The position numbers and the translations under genes were made by a program. Of a DNA stretch of 64,000 nucleotides, positions 40,073 to 49,239 are shown piece by piece. Location: assembly GCF_029688925.1 (NCBI RefSeq), contig NZ_JARUKY010000003.1:124001-188000 (forward strand), read 5' to 3'. Source of the DNA: Evansella sp. AB-P1 (GTDB lineage Bacteria; Bacillota; Bacilli; Bacillales; Salisediminibacteriaceae). Numbering within the stretch: position 1 is the first letter of the stretch; every line of letters starts with the position of its first letter. Below the pieces are notes generated by a model. That model saw only the letters and a list, made by a program, of their open reading frames with translations. It ran no database searches and was not told the origin of the DNA.

Positions 40073-41797
40073 TTATTGCACCCGATCTAACACATCATCT
40101 TTCAACGTTTCTAATAGTTGAGTACACTCTTCTTCCGATTGGCTATTTACACCGAAGTAAAATTTAATTTTCGGCTCTGTTCCAGATGGGCGTAAAGCAA
40201 CCCACGATTTACCGGATAACCAAAACTTCAGTACATTAGATCTAGGCAAATCAATCGGAGAAGTATCTCCAGTGGCAATATCCTTCGTTACTTGCTCCTG
40301 GTAATCTTCTAGAACCTCTACCACTCGACCACCTAATGACATTGGAGGTTGAGCTCGGAAGTCAGACATAATTTTATTTATTTGCTTCACTCCTGCTATT
40401 CCTTTTAAGGTTAAGGAGACAAGATCTTCTTTATAGTAACCAAACTTCTCAAAAATTTCATTTAGTCCATCCAACAAAGATTTTCCTTGTTTTTTGTAGT
40501 AAGCTGCAACTTCTGCAGCCATTAGACAAATTTGAACAGCATCCTTATCTCGGGCGAAGTCTCCAATTAGGTAGCCGTAGCTTTCTTCATAGCCGAATAA
40601 AAACTTTCTTTCATCCGATTCGAACTCTTTAATTTTTTCCCCAATAAACTTAAAGCCCGTTAACGTATCCATCATCTCAATTCCGTAAGACTCTGCTAGC
40701 TTTCGGCCTATTTCTGACGTTACGATCGTTTTAATGACTTTATAATTTGGATCAAGCTCACCTTTTGCTTTTTTCTGCTCTAATAAATAATGTAAGATAA
40801 GTGCACCTACTTGGTTTCCTGTTAAAACTTGATACTCTCCTTCTGCATTTTTAACAGCTACTCCAACGCGGTCTGCATCAGGATCTGTTCCAATAAGGAT
40901 GTCTCCATTAAGTTTTTCTCCATATTCCATGGCTAATGCGAATGCTTCGTGTTCTTCTGGGTTAGGAGATTTTACCGTTGAAAAATTAGGATCAGGATCC
41001 GCTTGCTCTTTGACAACAGTAACATTTGTAAAGCCCATCCGCTTTAATCCTTCTTGCACTGGTATGTTTGCCGTACCATGTAACGGTGTAAAAACGATGC
41101 TTAAGTCGTCCTTCATGTCATTAATAACTTCTTGGTTTTCAATAAGAGTAAGAAGTTTTTCGTAATAGGCTTCGTCTACCTCTTTATCAATATATGTAAG
41201 GAGTCCTGCTTCAAGGAGCTCAGCTTCTTCCTTCACATTTACTTCTAATTCATTTTCTATTTGATTAACATAGCTAATAATTTCCTCCGCCATTTTAGGA
41301 GGTACTTGCCCACCATCAGGACCGTATGCTTTATAGCCGTTATATTCTGGAGGATTGTGACTTGCTGTAACAACAATTCCAGCATATGCATTCAAATATC
41401 TTACGGCAAAGGATAACACTGGCGTAGGACGAAGGCTTGAGAATAAGTATGTTTTAATGCCGTGATAACCTAGAGTTTTTGCTGCTTCTAAGCTAAATTC
41501 TGGTGACATGTGACGGCAATCATACGCGATTGCAACCCCTCGTTGAACAGCTTCTGCCCCTTGTGATTTAATGAATTGAGCTAATCCTTCTGTTGCTTTC
41601 CGGACAGTATACAAGTTCATGCGATTCGTACCAGCCCCAAGTTCACCTCGTAAGCCACCTGTACCGAATTCAAGGTTCTTATAAAAAGCATCCTCCAGCT
41701 TTTCTTCATTATCCTTCATCTGCTCTAATTCATCTTTGTATTCCGTATTCAAGTTCGGAGTGCTGATCCATCTTTCGTATTGTGTTTTCCAGCTCAT
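40073..41797 (-). CDS. pgcA: Phosphoglucomutase / phosphomannomutase
   Basis: It interconverts glucose-6-phosphate and glucose-1-phosphate, feeding GalU (8762-9643) and hence glycolipid and teichoic acid glucosylation. 574 aa, as in Bacillus PgcA. Seen: substrate loop GTGGLRGELGAG, phosphoserine loop TASHNPPEYNGYKAYG, metal loop GTDPDADRVG, sugar-binding GYEESYGY, and phosphate-binding RPSGTEPKIK at the C-terminus. ATG 41797 has AAAGGAG but with long spacing. Confidence 0.96.
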   Translation of the reverse strand: MSWKTQYERWISTPNLNTEYKDELEQMKDNEEKLEDAFYKNLEFGTGGLRGELGAGTNRMNLYTVRKATEGLAQFIKSQGAEAVQRGVAIAYDCRHMSPEFSLEAAKTLGYHGIKTYLFSSLRPTPVLSFAVRYLNAYAGIVVTASHNPPEYNGYKAYGPDGGQVPPKMAEEIISYVNQIENELEVNVKEEAELLEAGLLTYIDKEVDEAYYEKLLTLIENQEVINDMKDDLSIVFTPLHGTANIPVQEGLKRMGFTNVTVVKEQADPDPNFSTVKSPNPEEHEAFALAMEYGEKLNGDILIGTDPDADRVGVAVKNAEGEYQVLTGNQVGALILHYLLEQKKAKGELDPNYKVIKTIVTSEIGRKLAESYGIEMMDTLTGFKFIGEKIKEFESDERKFLFGYEESYGYLIGDFARDKDAVQICLMAAEVAAYYKKQGKSLLDGLNEIFEKFGYYKEDLVSLTLKGIAGVKQINKIMSDFRAQPPMSLGGRVVEVLEDYQEQVTKDIATGDTSPIDLPRSNVLKFWLSGKSWVALRPSGTEPKIKFYFGVNSQSEEECTQLLETLKDDVLDRVQ

Positions 41798-41930
41798 TGT
41801 TCGTCCAGGTCTCCTTTATGTTCCATTTTGATCTTCTTGCTATGATTATTTTACCAAAGTATGAGGCGAACTTGAACGTCAAAAAAACGACAAAAACATA
41901 CAATATTTTGAAAAAAATGAGATTTCCCTT

Positions 41931-44900
41931 TTACTTCTTGTCTATTTCATTTGCTAATATAGATAACTTTTGTTGCAAGTGCTCCCGTTCCTCATCATCT
42001 ATTAAAAACTCTATACCGTACTGCTTCATACCATTATCTTCTTCATTTCTCCAAACGATTCTTGCCAGTTGCTCTACATATTCATCAACTAACTGAACTC
42101 CAATTTTTATTTTAATGTTTCTTCTGACAGGAAGTTGAATGTCAGACATAAACCTAAGTCCTCCTGCGCTTATATTTTCTATTAAAATTTTAGTATTACC
42201 GATATTCACCTTTTTCTCACCTATTGATTGGATAGTCATGTGCCCTTTTAAAGGGGCAGAAAATTCTATTCTTGAATAAGCGCGTCTATCCTTTTCTTCT
42301 AATGGTTTGTACGGCGCTTGTTGTTCTAAAACGGCAGAATTAGTAACACCTTCAAATAATAAATATTGAAATTCCATCGGTGGTATAGGTCGACTGAAGT
42401 AGTACCCTTGCACTTCCCTGCATTTAAATTGGTTAACAATAGAAAATTGCTCCTTAGACTCCACACCTTCCACCACAACATCTAAATTTAAATTCATTGC
42501 TAAATTCACAAGAGTGGAAAAAATGTCCTGGTTTTCACTTTTCTCAATCTCTTTCATAAAAGATTGGTCTATTTTTAAAATATCTATATCTAAATTTCTT
42601 AAATACATAATAGAAGAATAGCCAGTCCCAAAATCATCAATAGCGAATTTTACACCAAGATCCTTAAGCTGTTGAATTGCTTGTAATGTTTGTTTATTTT
42701 CGTTCAACAAAATATTTTCCGTGATTTCAATGACTAAAAAGCGAGGATTCATTTCTGTTTCTTCCAAAATATCTGACACAGTTTCATATAAATCTGCCTG
42801 CAATAATTGTAAGGTTGAAAAATTGACGGAAATTTTAATTGGTGTAAGGCCTTGTTTTTGCCAAAGCTTATTCTGTTCACACGCTTTTCGTAACACCCAG
42901 TTCCCTAATGGAATAATTAGACCGTTGTTTTCAGCCAATGGTATAAATTCTGCTGGGGAAATCATCCCCCAAGTTGGATGGTTCCAACGGACAAGTGCCT
43001 CAGAGCCAACGATCTCCTTTGATTCAGTGCTCACGATCGGTTGATATAATAAGGTTAACTCGTTATTTGTAATTGCTTTCCGGAGACTATTCACAAGGGT
43101 GAATGTCTTATATGTACCTACATCCATCTTGGAACTAAAAATCTCGTAGCTATTTGTCCCGTTTTCCTTTGCCCGATACATAGCAATATCTGCATTTTTC
43201 GTTAACGATTCTTTATCTTCCCCAGAATCAGGGTATAAGCAAATTCCAATACTAGTTGTAATATTAATTTCATAATCATTTAAAATAAATGATTCTTGGA
43301 AGGAATGAAGAATTTTCTTAGCTACTGCTGTTGCTTCGTCAAGAGAAGATTCCGGTAACAAGATGACGAATTCATCCCCACCTTGCCGTCCAAAAAAGGA
43401 TCCACTGCCTATTGTGTTTCTAATACGTTTGGCCACCTTCTTAATAAGTTCATCACCAGTAGAATGACCTAAAGTGTCATTTACCAATTTAAAGCGATCC
43501 AAGTCTAAAAACATAAGTACAAATTGCTTTTTATTTTTTTTCGAGTATTCAAGCATCTCCTTTAAGATACTTTCAAATTTATTGCGATTTGGAAGTGAAG
43601 TTAAACTATCATAATAATAGGCTTCAATTAGCTGTTGCTTCGTATCATTCATCTCAGTTACATCAAAATAATTAAAGACAATACCAGCAACACTTGGTTC
43701 GTTTAATAAATTATTCCCTACAACCTCAAACAAACGCCAGCTACCGTCAGCATGTTGAAGCTTAACGTGAAATTTCAATTGGTCCTGTGAGTCTTTTAAA
43801 ATAGCACGAAAAAGGGTCTCCATATATTCACGGTCCTCTGGATGAACGAGTTCAAATATGGATTTCCCTACTCTTTCCGATGCTTTGTATCCTAATACCT
43901 TCTCCCCTGTCGGACTTTGATACGTAATAATTCCGTCTTTATTTGCAATACTAACGACATCATAGGAATTTTTAACTAACGCTTGATAGCGGTACTTACT
44001 TAAAACTAACTCCTTTTTCTGCTTTTCTATGTCCTCTTCCATTTTAACTTGTTCTGTTTTATTAATAACCGTTCCAGTAAAGGCTCTTTCACCCTCATAC
44101 TGAATGACTGCTCCGTATATTTCCACGTGTAATACATTCCCGTTCCTATCCACTAATCTAGACTGTAGCTGGGATTCTTTATTCTGACGAGATGACACTA
44201 ATATACTTTTGTTAAAAAAATTATTTACTTCCTCTATATCCTGCTTATAAATGAAATCACTTGCACGTTGGCCGATGATATCCTGCTCTTTATCAAACCC
44301 TAACATTTCACAAAAGCATGCATTAGCCAAAATAAATCTTCCATTTTGGATAATATATACACCAAATAGAGAATTTTCAACTAATCTTCGATACTTTTCT
44401 TCTGATTCTAGAAGTGTGGTGTAATCTTGCACAATTCCATGAACCCCTTGTATTACATCATTATTTTCAATAGGTATATATGTACAATGTAACGCAAGCC
44501 TTTTTCCAGTCTTATTCATAGAGGTTATTTGAAAGGACAATGCTTCCCCTTTGATTGCTTTATTAAAATAATCATCTGTATATGCTATATCAGCTTCATC
44601 AAGAAAAAATCGATAATGACGACCTAGCATTTCCTTTTTGGGAAACTCCATTAGCTTTTCCGCTGCAGGGTTAACATCTATGATGATCCCCTCTACACTT
44701 AGAAAAAAAATGGAGTATGGACTATTAAAAAAAAGGGACTCATATGTTTTAATGTGTGCAGGTTCCTTTAAGCTATTTTGAATAGACTGATGTTCCATTT
44801 TTACATATGGATCGTCATTTCTATCATTAGCTGTGTAATCCCTTATAGCCTCATTTGTTTCAATACTCTTATCCATTTTTTTAGAGTTAGTAAAACCCTT

Positions 44901-44933
44901 TCCCCTATTATTTCCAGAACAATTGTCTCCCAA
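41931..44933 (-). CDS. PAS-PAS-PAS-GGDEF-EAL-PilZ cyclic-di-GMP protein
   Basis: A soluble sensor and c-di-GMP enzyme of about 1000 aa. TTG at 44933 is preferred: GGAGG lies 8 nt before it, overlapping an upstream in-frame GTG at 44954. Numbered from 44954: PAS domains about 72-180, 188-305 and 322-437; GGDEF with intact motif at 525-529; EAL with EALVRW (652-657), N711, EITE, DDFGTGYSS, KIDQSF and EGVE all kept; C-terminal PilZ (about 888-1000) with RRAYSR and NISAGG. Synthesis and breakdown both look possible, and PilZ could sense the product. No membrane segment or I-site RxxD seen. It stands alone, with another GGDEF gene upstream. Confidence 0.94.
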   Translation of the reverse strand: MGDNCSGNNRGKGFTNSKKMDKSIETNEAIRDYTANDRNDDPYVKMEHQSIQNSLKEPAHIKTYESLFFNSPYSIFFLSVEGIIIDVNPAAEKLMEFPKKEMLGRHYRFFLDEADIAYTDDYFNKAIKGEALSFQITSMNKTGKRLALHCTYIPIENNDVIQGVHGIVQDYTTLLESEEKYRRLVENSLFGVYIIQNGRFILANACFCEMLGFDKEQDIIGQRASDFIYKQDIEEVNNFFNKSILVSSRQNKESQLQSRLVDRNGNVLHVEIYGAVIQYEGERAFTGTVINKTEQVKMEEDIEKQKKELVLSKYRYQALVKNSYDVVSIANKDGIITYQSPTGEKVLGYKASERVGKSIFELVHPEDREYMETLFRAILKDSQDQLKFHVKLQHADGSWRLFEVVGNNLLNEPSVAGIVFNYFDVTEMNDTKQQLIEAYYYDSLTSLPNRNKFESILKEMLEYSKKNKKQFVLMFLDLDRFKLVNDTLGHSTGDELIKKVAKRIRNTIGSGSFFGRQGGDEFVILLPESSLDEATAVAKKILHSFQESFILNDYEINITTSIGICLYPDSGEDKESLTKNADIAMYRAKENGTNSYEIFSSKMDVGTYKTFTLVNSLRKAITNNELTLLYQPIVSTESKEIVGSEALVRWNHPTWGMISPAEFIPLAENNGLIIPLGNWVLRKACEQNKLWQKQGLTPIKISVNFSTLQLLQADLYETVSDILEETEMNPRFLVIEITENILLNENKQTLQAIQQLKDLGVKFAIDDFGTGYSSIMYLRNLDIDILKIDQSFMKEIEKSENQDIFSTLVNLAMNLNLDVVVEGVESKEQFSIVNQFKCREVQGYYFSRPIPPMEFQYLLFEGVTNSAVLEQQAPYKPLEEKDRRAYSRIEFSAPLKGHMTIQSIGEKKVNIGNTKILIENISAGGLRFMSDIQLPVRRNIKIKIGVQLVDEYVEQLARIVWRNEEDNGMKQYGIEFLIDDEEREHLQQKLSILANEIDKK

Positions 44934-45008
44934 GTGAAAAACCTCCATAAACACAATTTACATATGAACATGGTTGCGTTCCAAACTCACATTTTGTGTG
45001 GTACCTAG

Positions 45009-45446
45009 GATTTATAATTACATGCATGAAAAGATCACATATGGATTCTTCCATCTCACAATTTCCAAACCGCACATAACATAAAAACTAAATAATGGTA
45101 ATTATAATGGTGTTTCTACCATACTTCAACCCCCTTTTTGTTTGAGTAGTATATTTAATTGTACTTAACCAAATACCAGATCACTGTACCGTGTAAAACT
45201 CTATGAGACCTCTTGTCTATCTTCGGAAATAGATAATCCTAATATAGATATTCTTATTCATTCGCTACACCACAATTCGCATTCCGTGGGCAACGCCTCA
45301 GCCTCCACACTTCGCACTTATGTGCCGAAGTGTCGGGTCTTCACCTGTTGCTTTTCCCACTGGAGTCTCGTGGGATTTCACTCATTCCAATTGGATTAAA
45401 ATCATTTTCATCCCCCATGGTAAAAAGCACCATTCGCATGGGAGGA
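45009..45446. repeat. Copy of a Bacillaceae dispersed noncoding repeat (about 45270-45390)
   Basis: The segment carries GGGCAACGCCTCAGCCTCC, a hairpin (ACACTTCGCAC...GTGCCGAAGTGT), then GTCTTCACCTGTTGCTTTTC and CCACTGGAGTC. From memory this is the intergenic repeat present in many copies in Bacillaceae genomes; I could not check. Fragments of it appear near 32936-32962 and 55810-55835. The other bases here hold no gene. Confidence 0.7.
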
Positions 45447-47477
45447 CTATCCTTTCTCATACCATCGATAATCATTTCTTCCTTTCTCTTTAACAGTATA
45501 TAACGCTACATCTGCTTTCTTAACAACCTCATTCATCGTTTTTCCGTCAGTAGGATATAACGCTATTCCGATACTCATCGTAACAACCCATTCTACTCCA
45601 TCATACGTCCATGGTTTTCTCGTTTCTGCCATAATATTTTCCACTACTTCTGTTACTTGTTTTTCATCATCTATATTAGGTAATAAAATATTAAATTCAT
45701 CTCCACCGATTCGGGCAACTGTATCTTCTTCACGAACGGAACTTCTTAATCTATTTGCTAAAGTCTGGAGAAAAACATCACCTGCATCGTGACCTAATTC
45801 ATCATTAATTGGCTTAAAGTTATCGCAATCTACATAAAGGAGAGCTACTTGATTGCCCTTTTGTTCTGCTTTCTCCATAGCTTCATTCATTCGTTCCTTC
45901 AATAAACTTCGATTTGGAAGAGTTGTTAATTGATCATAATAAGCCATCTGATGAACTTTAAATTCATATTCCTTCCGTTTTGTTATATCTTCTCCAACGA
46001 TTAATACTTTTTCAATTTCCTCATCATCATTTTTAATGGAAATGAAATCAAGATTTAACCATAATAAACGCCCTGTTTCGTGCAGAACCTTTAGTTCAGT
46101 CGAATAATGGGATTTACCAATTACTATCTTGTTAAAAACCTCATCATATTTTTCTTTATCGTCATATTGAATATAGCTCCTGAAGGATTTGTCCATTAAC
46201 TGTGATGACACATATCCCAGTACTCTCTTATGAGAAGGGGATGCATAAACAATTTTTTGATCCACATCTACCAGTTGGACAAGGTCTCGTGTATTTTCAG
46301 CAATTAATCGATACCTTTCCTCACTTTTTCTTAGGGCTACCTCCATTCTCTTTCGTAGTGATATATCCCTTATGACAGAATGAATCGCTTTGTTTCCTTT
46401 AAACATGATTTCCATCCTAGACACTTCCACGTCAATTTCATTTCCATTAATGGTTGTAATTCGTTCTTCTACTAAATCTGATTTAGCAGAGCTTTTTGCA
46501 AGTTTCTCTATATTCTTCTTTACTTGATTACGGGTACGAATTGGATGAAAATCAAATATGGATTTCCCAATTAGCTGCTGACTCCCCCCTATCTCAAGAA
46601 GGTCTTTTGCTGCTTCATTTCCGAATTCAATAAATCCATCTCGGTGAATCAATATGGCGTCAGGTGATTGATTAATAAGCTGACTATACCGTTCCTCACT
46701 TTCTTTAATGGCTTTATTCACTCTATTTTCTTCCGTTATATCTTGAAGAATTCCAAAAACACCTATTACTTCTCCGTCAACAATCATCGGAACATTCTTT
46801 ACTGCGCATTCAATAATATAGCCTTCTTTATGAATTAGTTTTGTTTTGTATTCCTGTGATTCTCCTCGGATCGCTTTTTCAAAGTGTTCGAAAGTCTTAT
46901 TTACTTCCGATAGTTCTAAATAGGGAACGAACGAGCTCCCAACAATCTCTTCTAGACTATATCCAGATAACTTCTCCCCCATCTTATTTACTTTTTGGAT
47001 AATTCCTTTTAAATCCATAGATAACACTGTTTGGGAGTTAAACTCAACTAACGACTGATACTTTTGTTCACTTTGTTGAAGTAGCCTTTCAGCTTTTTTT
47101 CTTTTTGTAATATCCCTTGTTACTGCAAAAATATAAGACACTTCATTTGTTTCATCATCTACTAATGGTGTTAAAATAGATTCTCCAACACACCCATCCT
47201 TTGATTGGTATTCATAGGTATAGGGTTCTTTTTTTTGTAGTGCTTTTTTATATTGTTCTATAAAAAAGCTAGCAGCATCACTAGGCATAACCTCTTCTAT
47301 TCTTTTTCCTATAACATCTTTATTTAAACCAGACTGTCGCAGCCCTTCTTTATTTACCATAATATAGCGAAAAAAAGGCCCTTCCTTTTCTACTTCCATT
47401 ACGAAAATAGCATCCACCATATAATCAATAAATGTATTGAATTCTTCTTTGTTTTTTAAAAATAAGGTCTGTAACAT
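45447..47477 (-). CDS. PAS x4 - GGDEF diguanylate cyclase
   Basis: 676 aa. Four PAS domains (about 8-130, 135-255, 262-380, 384-510) each end in the DITK/R-like motif, then a GGDEF domain (about 515-676) with intact IGGDEFNILL and YVDCDNFKPINDELGHDAGD. No EAL and no membrane segment. It would make c-di-GMP in response to signals sensed by PAS. ATG 47477 follows AAAGGAG. About 490 bp, including a Bacillaceae repeat, separates it from the EAL gene. Confidence 0.94.
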   Translation of the reverse strand: MLQTLFLKNKEEFNTFIDYMVDAIFVMEVEKEGPFFRYIMVNKEGLRQSGLNKDVIGKRIEEVMPSDAASFFIEQYKKALQKKEPYTYEYQSKDGCVGESILTPLVDDETNEVSYIFAVTRDITKRKKAERLLQQSEQKYQSLVEFNSQTVLSMDLKGIIQKVNKMGEKLSGYSLEEIVGSSFVPYLELSEVNKTFEHFEKAIRGESQEYKTKLIHKEGYIIECAVKNVPMIVDGEVIGVFGILQDITEENRVNKAIKESEERYSQLINQSPDAILIHRDGFIEFGNEAAKDLLEIGGSQQLIGKSIFDFHPIRTRNQVKKNIEKLAKSSAKSDLVEERITTINGNEIDVEVSRMEIMFKGNKAIHSVIRDISLRKRMEVALRKSEERYRLIAENTRDLVQLVDVDQKIVYASPSHKRVLGYVSSQLMDKSFRSYIQYDDKEKYDEVFNKIVIGKSHYSTELKVLHETGRLLWLNLDFISIKNDDEEIEKVLIVGEDITKRKEYEFKVHQMAYYDQLTTLPNRSLLKERMNEAMEKAEQKGNQVALLYVDCDNFKPINDELGHDAGDVFLQTLANRLRSSVREEDTVARIGGDEFNILLPNIDDEKQVTEVVENIMAETRKPWTYDGVEWVVTMSIGIALYPTDGKTMNEVVKKADVALYTVKEKGRNDYRWYEKG

Positions 47478-47712
47478 CCAATTCTCCTTTATAGGTCTTA
47501 TGGACTAATTATACCATTTCATTCGCTACTGTTGGACGAAATAGACAAATTATGTTAATAAAGCATTTACTACCTACAGTACATAATTATTATCTTTTGT
47601 AAAAAAATAAATTTTACAATAAGTAGATTGGTTTTATATTTATTAGTTAGTTATATTTGGTACTATTTTTTGACAAAATCAGGAGGAAAATTCGTTCGTT
47701 TGGAGGGTTCGT

Positions 47713-48612
47713 ATGAATAAATTTTGTTTGTTTATCGGAAATGGTTTTACAATTGATTTTGCGGAGCAATTAGGTTTAAATCCTTCTGAGCCTTTGTCAC
47801 ACTTTCATAATCATCAAATATCCTACAACCACTTCCTTCACTATATCCCAGAAATTAAAAATGAACTTTTTCTGTTAGAAAAGCAAATTCCTAATGATTA
47901 TGAAGCCATTGAAACTTATATGAAAAGTGGTGCCTACAATGTTGACAAAGATTCTCAGCTTCGAAGGTTCCTATCCTTCGCCTATGCCAGCTTCCAGATA
48001 GAGGTGGAGCAAAGTAATCTAATATGCGATTGGAAATGGACAAAATGGTTCAAGGAAAATAGTGAGCACTTTGCTTTTGCCATTTCATTTAATTATGACC
48101 TTGTGTTAGAAAAAGCGTTAGAATGTGCTGGTATTTCCTATTACCGAACTGGATCTACGGAAAAAAAACAAGGGATTCCAATTATGAAGCCACATGGATC
48201 CATTGACTTTGATGTAAAGTCAGATGGGAAAACTATAGAAATACATATTGAAGAAAATGTACGTAAGGATAAAGGGAATGTCCAAACAATCCCTAAAAAT
48301 AACTGGTTTATTCCACGCTTTGAAGCAGATATTATCCCGCCGAAAAAGGATAACAACCAACGTTCTTTAAGGTGGGTTAAAAACGGAATCCATACTTTTT
48401 TAGATCGCGTTTCGGAAATAAATACCTTTATTATTATTGGTCACTCTTACGGAAAAGCAGATCAGAATGAAGTAGATCAATATCTTGAAAACTTACATCC
48501 ACACACAAAGCTCTACCTTATTGACCCTAAACCCAATGAAAAATTAGTAAATAAGATCAACTCATTGGGCCTACAACTTTATCAACCATTAGAAAGTGGG
48601 CTTCCTTGGTGA
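47713..48612 (+). CDS. SIR2-like domain protein (possible NAD-consuming defence gene)
   Basis: 299 aa. Pattern: FIGNGFTIDF at the start (nucleotide loop), SFNYDLVLEKAL (126-137; NYD is the SIR2-type catalytic core), PHGSIDF (H161) and IIIGHSYGKAD (about 240). The order matches SIR2-like/AbiH-like proteins used in phage defence, some of which degrade NAD. No partner gene is next to it, and no effector domain is fused. The ribosome site is UUUGGAGGGUUCGU before ATG 47713. Function is inference from the motif pattern only. Confidence 0.72.
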   Translation: MNKFCLFIGNGFTIDFAEQLGLNPSEPLSHFHNHQISYNHFLHYIPEIKNELFLLEKQIPNDYEAIETYMKSGAYNVDKDSQLRRFLSFAYASFQIEVEQSNLICDWKWTKWFKENSEHFAFAISFNYDLVLEKALECAGISYYRTGSTEKKQGIPIMKPHGSIDFDVKSDGKTIEIHIEENVRKDKGNVQTIPKNNWFIPRFEADIIPPKKDNNQRSLRWVKNGIHTFLDRVSEINTFIIIGHSYGKADQNEVDQYLENLHPHTKLYLIDPKPNEKLVNKINSLGLQLYQPLESGLPW

Positions 48613-48726
48613 TAACATGTAGAGGAACTTTTCATGAAGCTATTTCCCCCTTTAAATTGCACCATGTCCATAATGTGGCCTCAGCTGGCATAAACATATT
48701 AGTATATGTCATTTGCGTTAGAATGG

Positions 48727-48776
48727 TGGGCTTCTAGACAACTGCAAAGCAGGGAAAACAAGAAAATGCAGATGTG
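48727..48776 (+). repeat. Leader-like flanking element of hairpin array 2
   Basis: TTCTAGACAACTGCAAAGCA and the next 20 bases match the element at 39144-39195 in the same orientation, only 10 bp before the first array unit. Confidence 0.6.
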
Positions 48777-48785
48777 AGGCGCGCA

Positions 48786-49105
48786 TTTGCAGGCTTATTG
48801 GACACCTTCTATTTGCCTGCAAATCGCTTTTTCCCTTTTGCAGGCTTATTGGACACCTTCTATTTACCTGCAAATCCTCTTTTTCCTGTTTGCAGGCTTA
48901 TTGGACACCTTCTATTTGCCTGCAAATCGCTTTTTCCCTTTTGCAGGCTTATTGGACACCTTCTATTTGCCTGCAAATCGCTTTTTCCTGTTTGCAGGCT
49001 TATTGGCTGCCTTCTATTTGCCTGCAAATCGCTTTTTCCCTTTTGCAGGCTTATTGGCTGCCTTCTATTTGCCTGCAAATCGCTTTTTCCTGTTTGCAGG
49101 CTTAT
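48786..49105 (+). repeat. Tandem array 2: six full copies plus a partial of the 51-bp hairpin unit
   Basis: Same unit as at 39271-39876: TTTGCAGGC arm, TTATTGGACACCTTCTATTT centre, GCCTGCAAA arm and a TCGCTTTTTCC linker. Seven left arms but six right arms; the last unit decays. Copies within this array are more alike than copies between the arrays. Confidence 0.92.
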
Positions 49106-49127
49106 TGACCGACTCTTTCTTCGTCTA

Positions 49128-49190
49128 CCCTGAAAATAAGAAGCGTTCTAGACGACCGCAAAACCACGATATGTGGTAGCTTTGAAAGAG
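49128..49190 (+). repeat. Right-flank element of array 2
   Basis: CCCTGAAAATAAGAAGCG, then TCTAGACGACCGCAAAACCA, then GTGGTAGCTTT. It matches 39132-39190 left of array 1, and its first 15 bases recur at 32918. Confidence 0.55.
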
Positions 49191-49239
49191 TACTCTTATC
49201 CCCCATAGTGCAAATCACCAACTTACATAAATGTTCTAC

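Noticed and set aside
48774-49179. Open frames across array 2
   Set aside because: Same artefact of the repeat unit on both strands.
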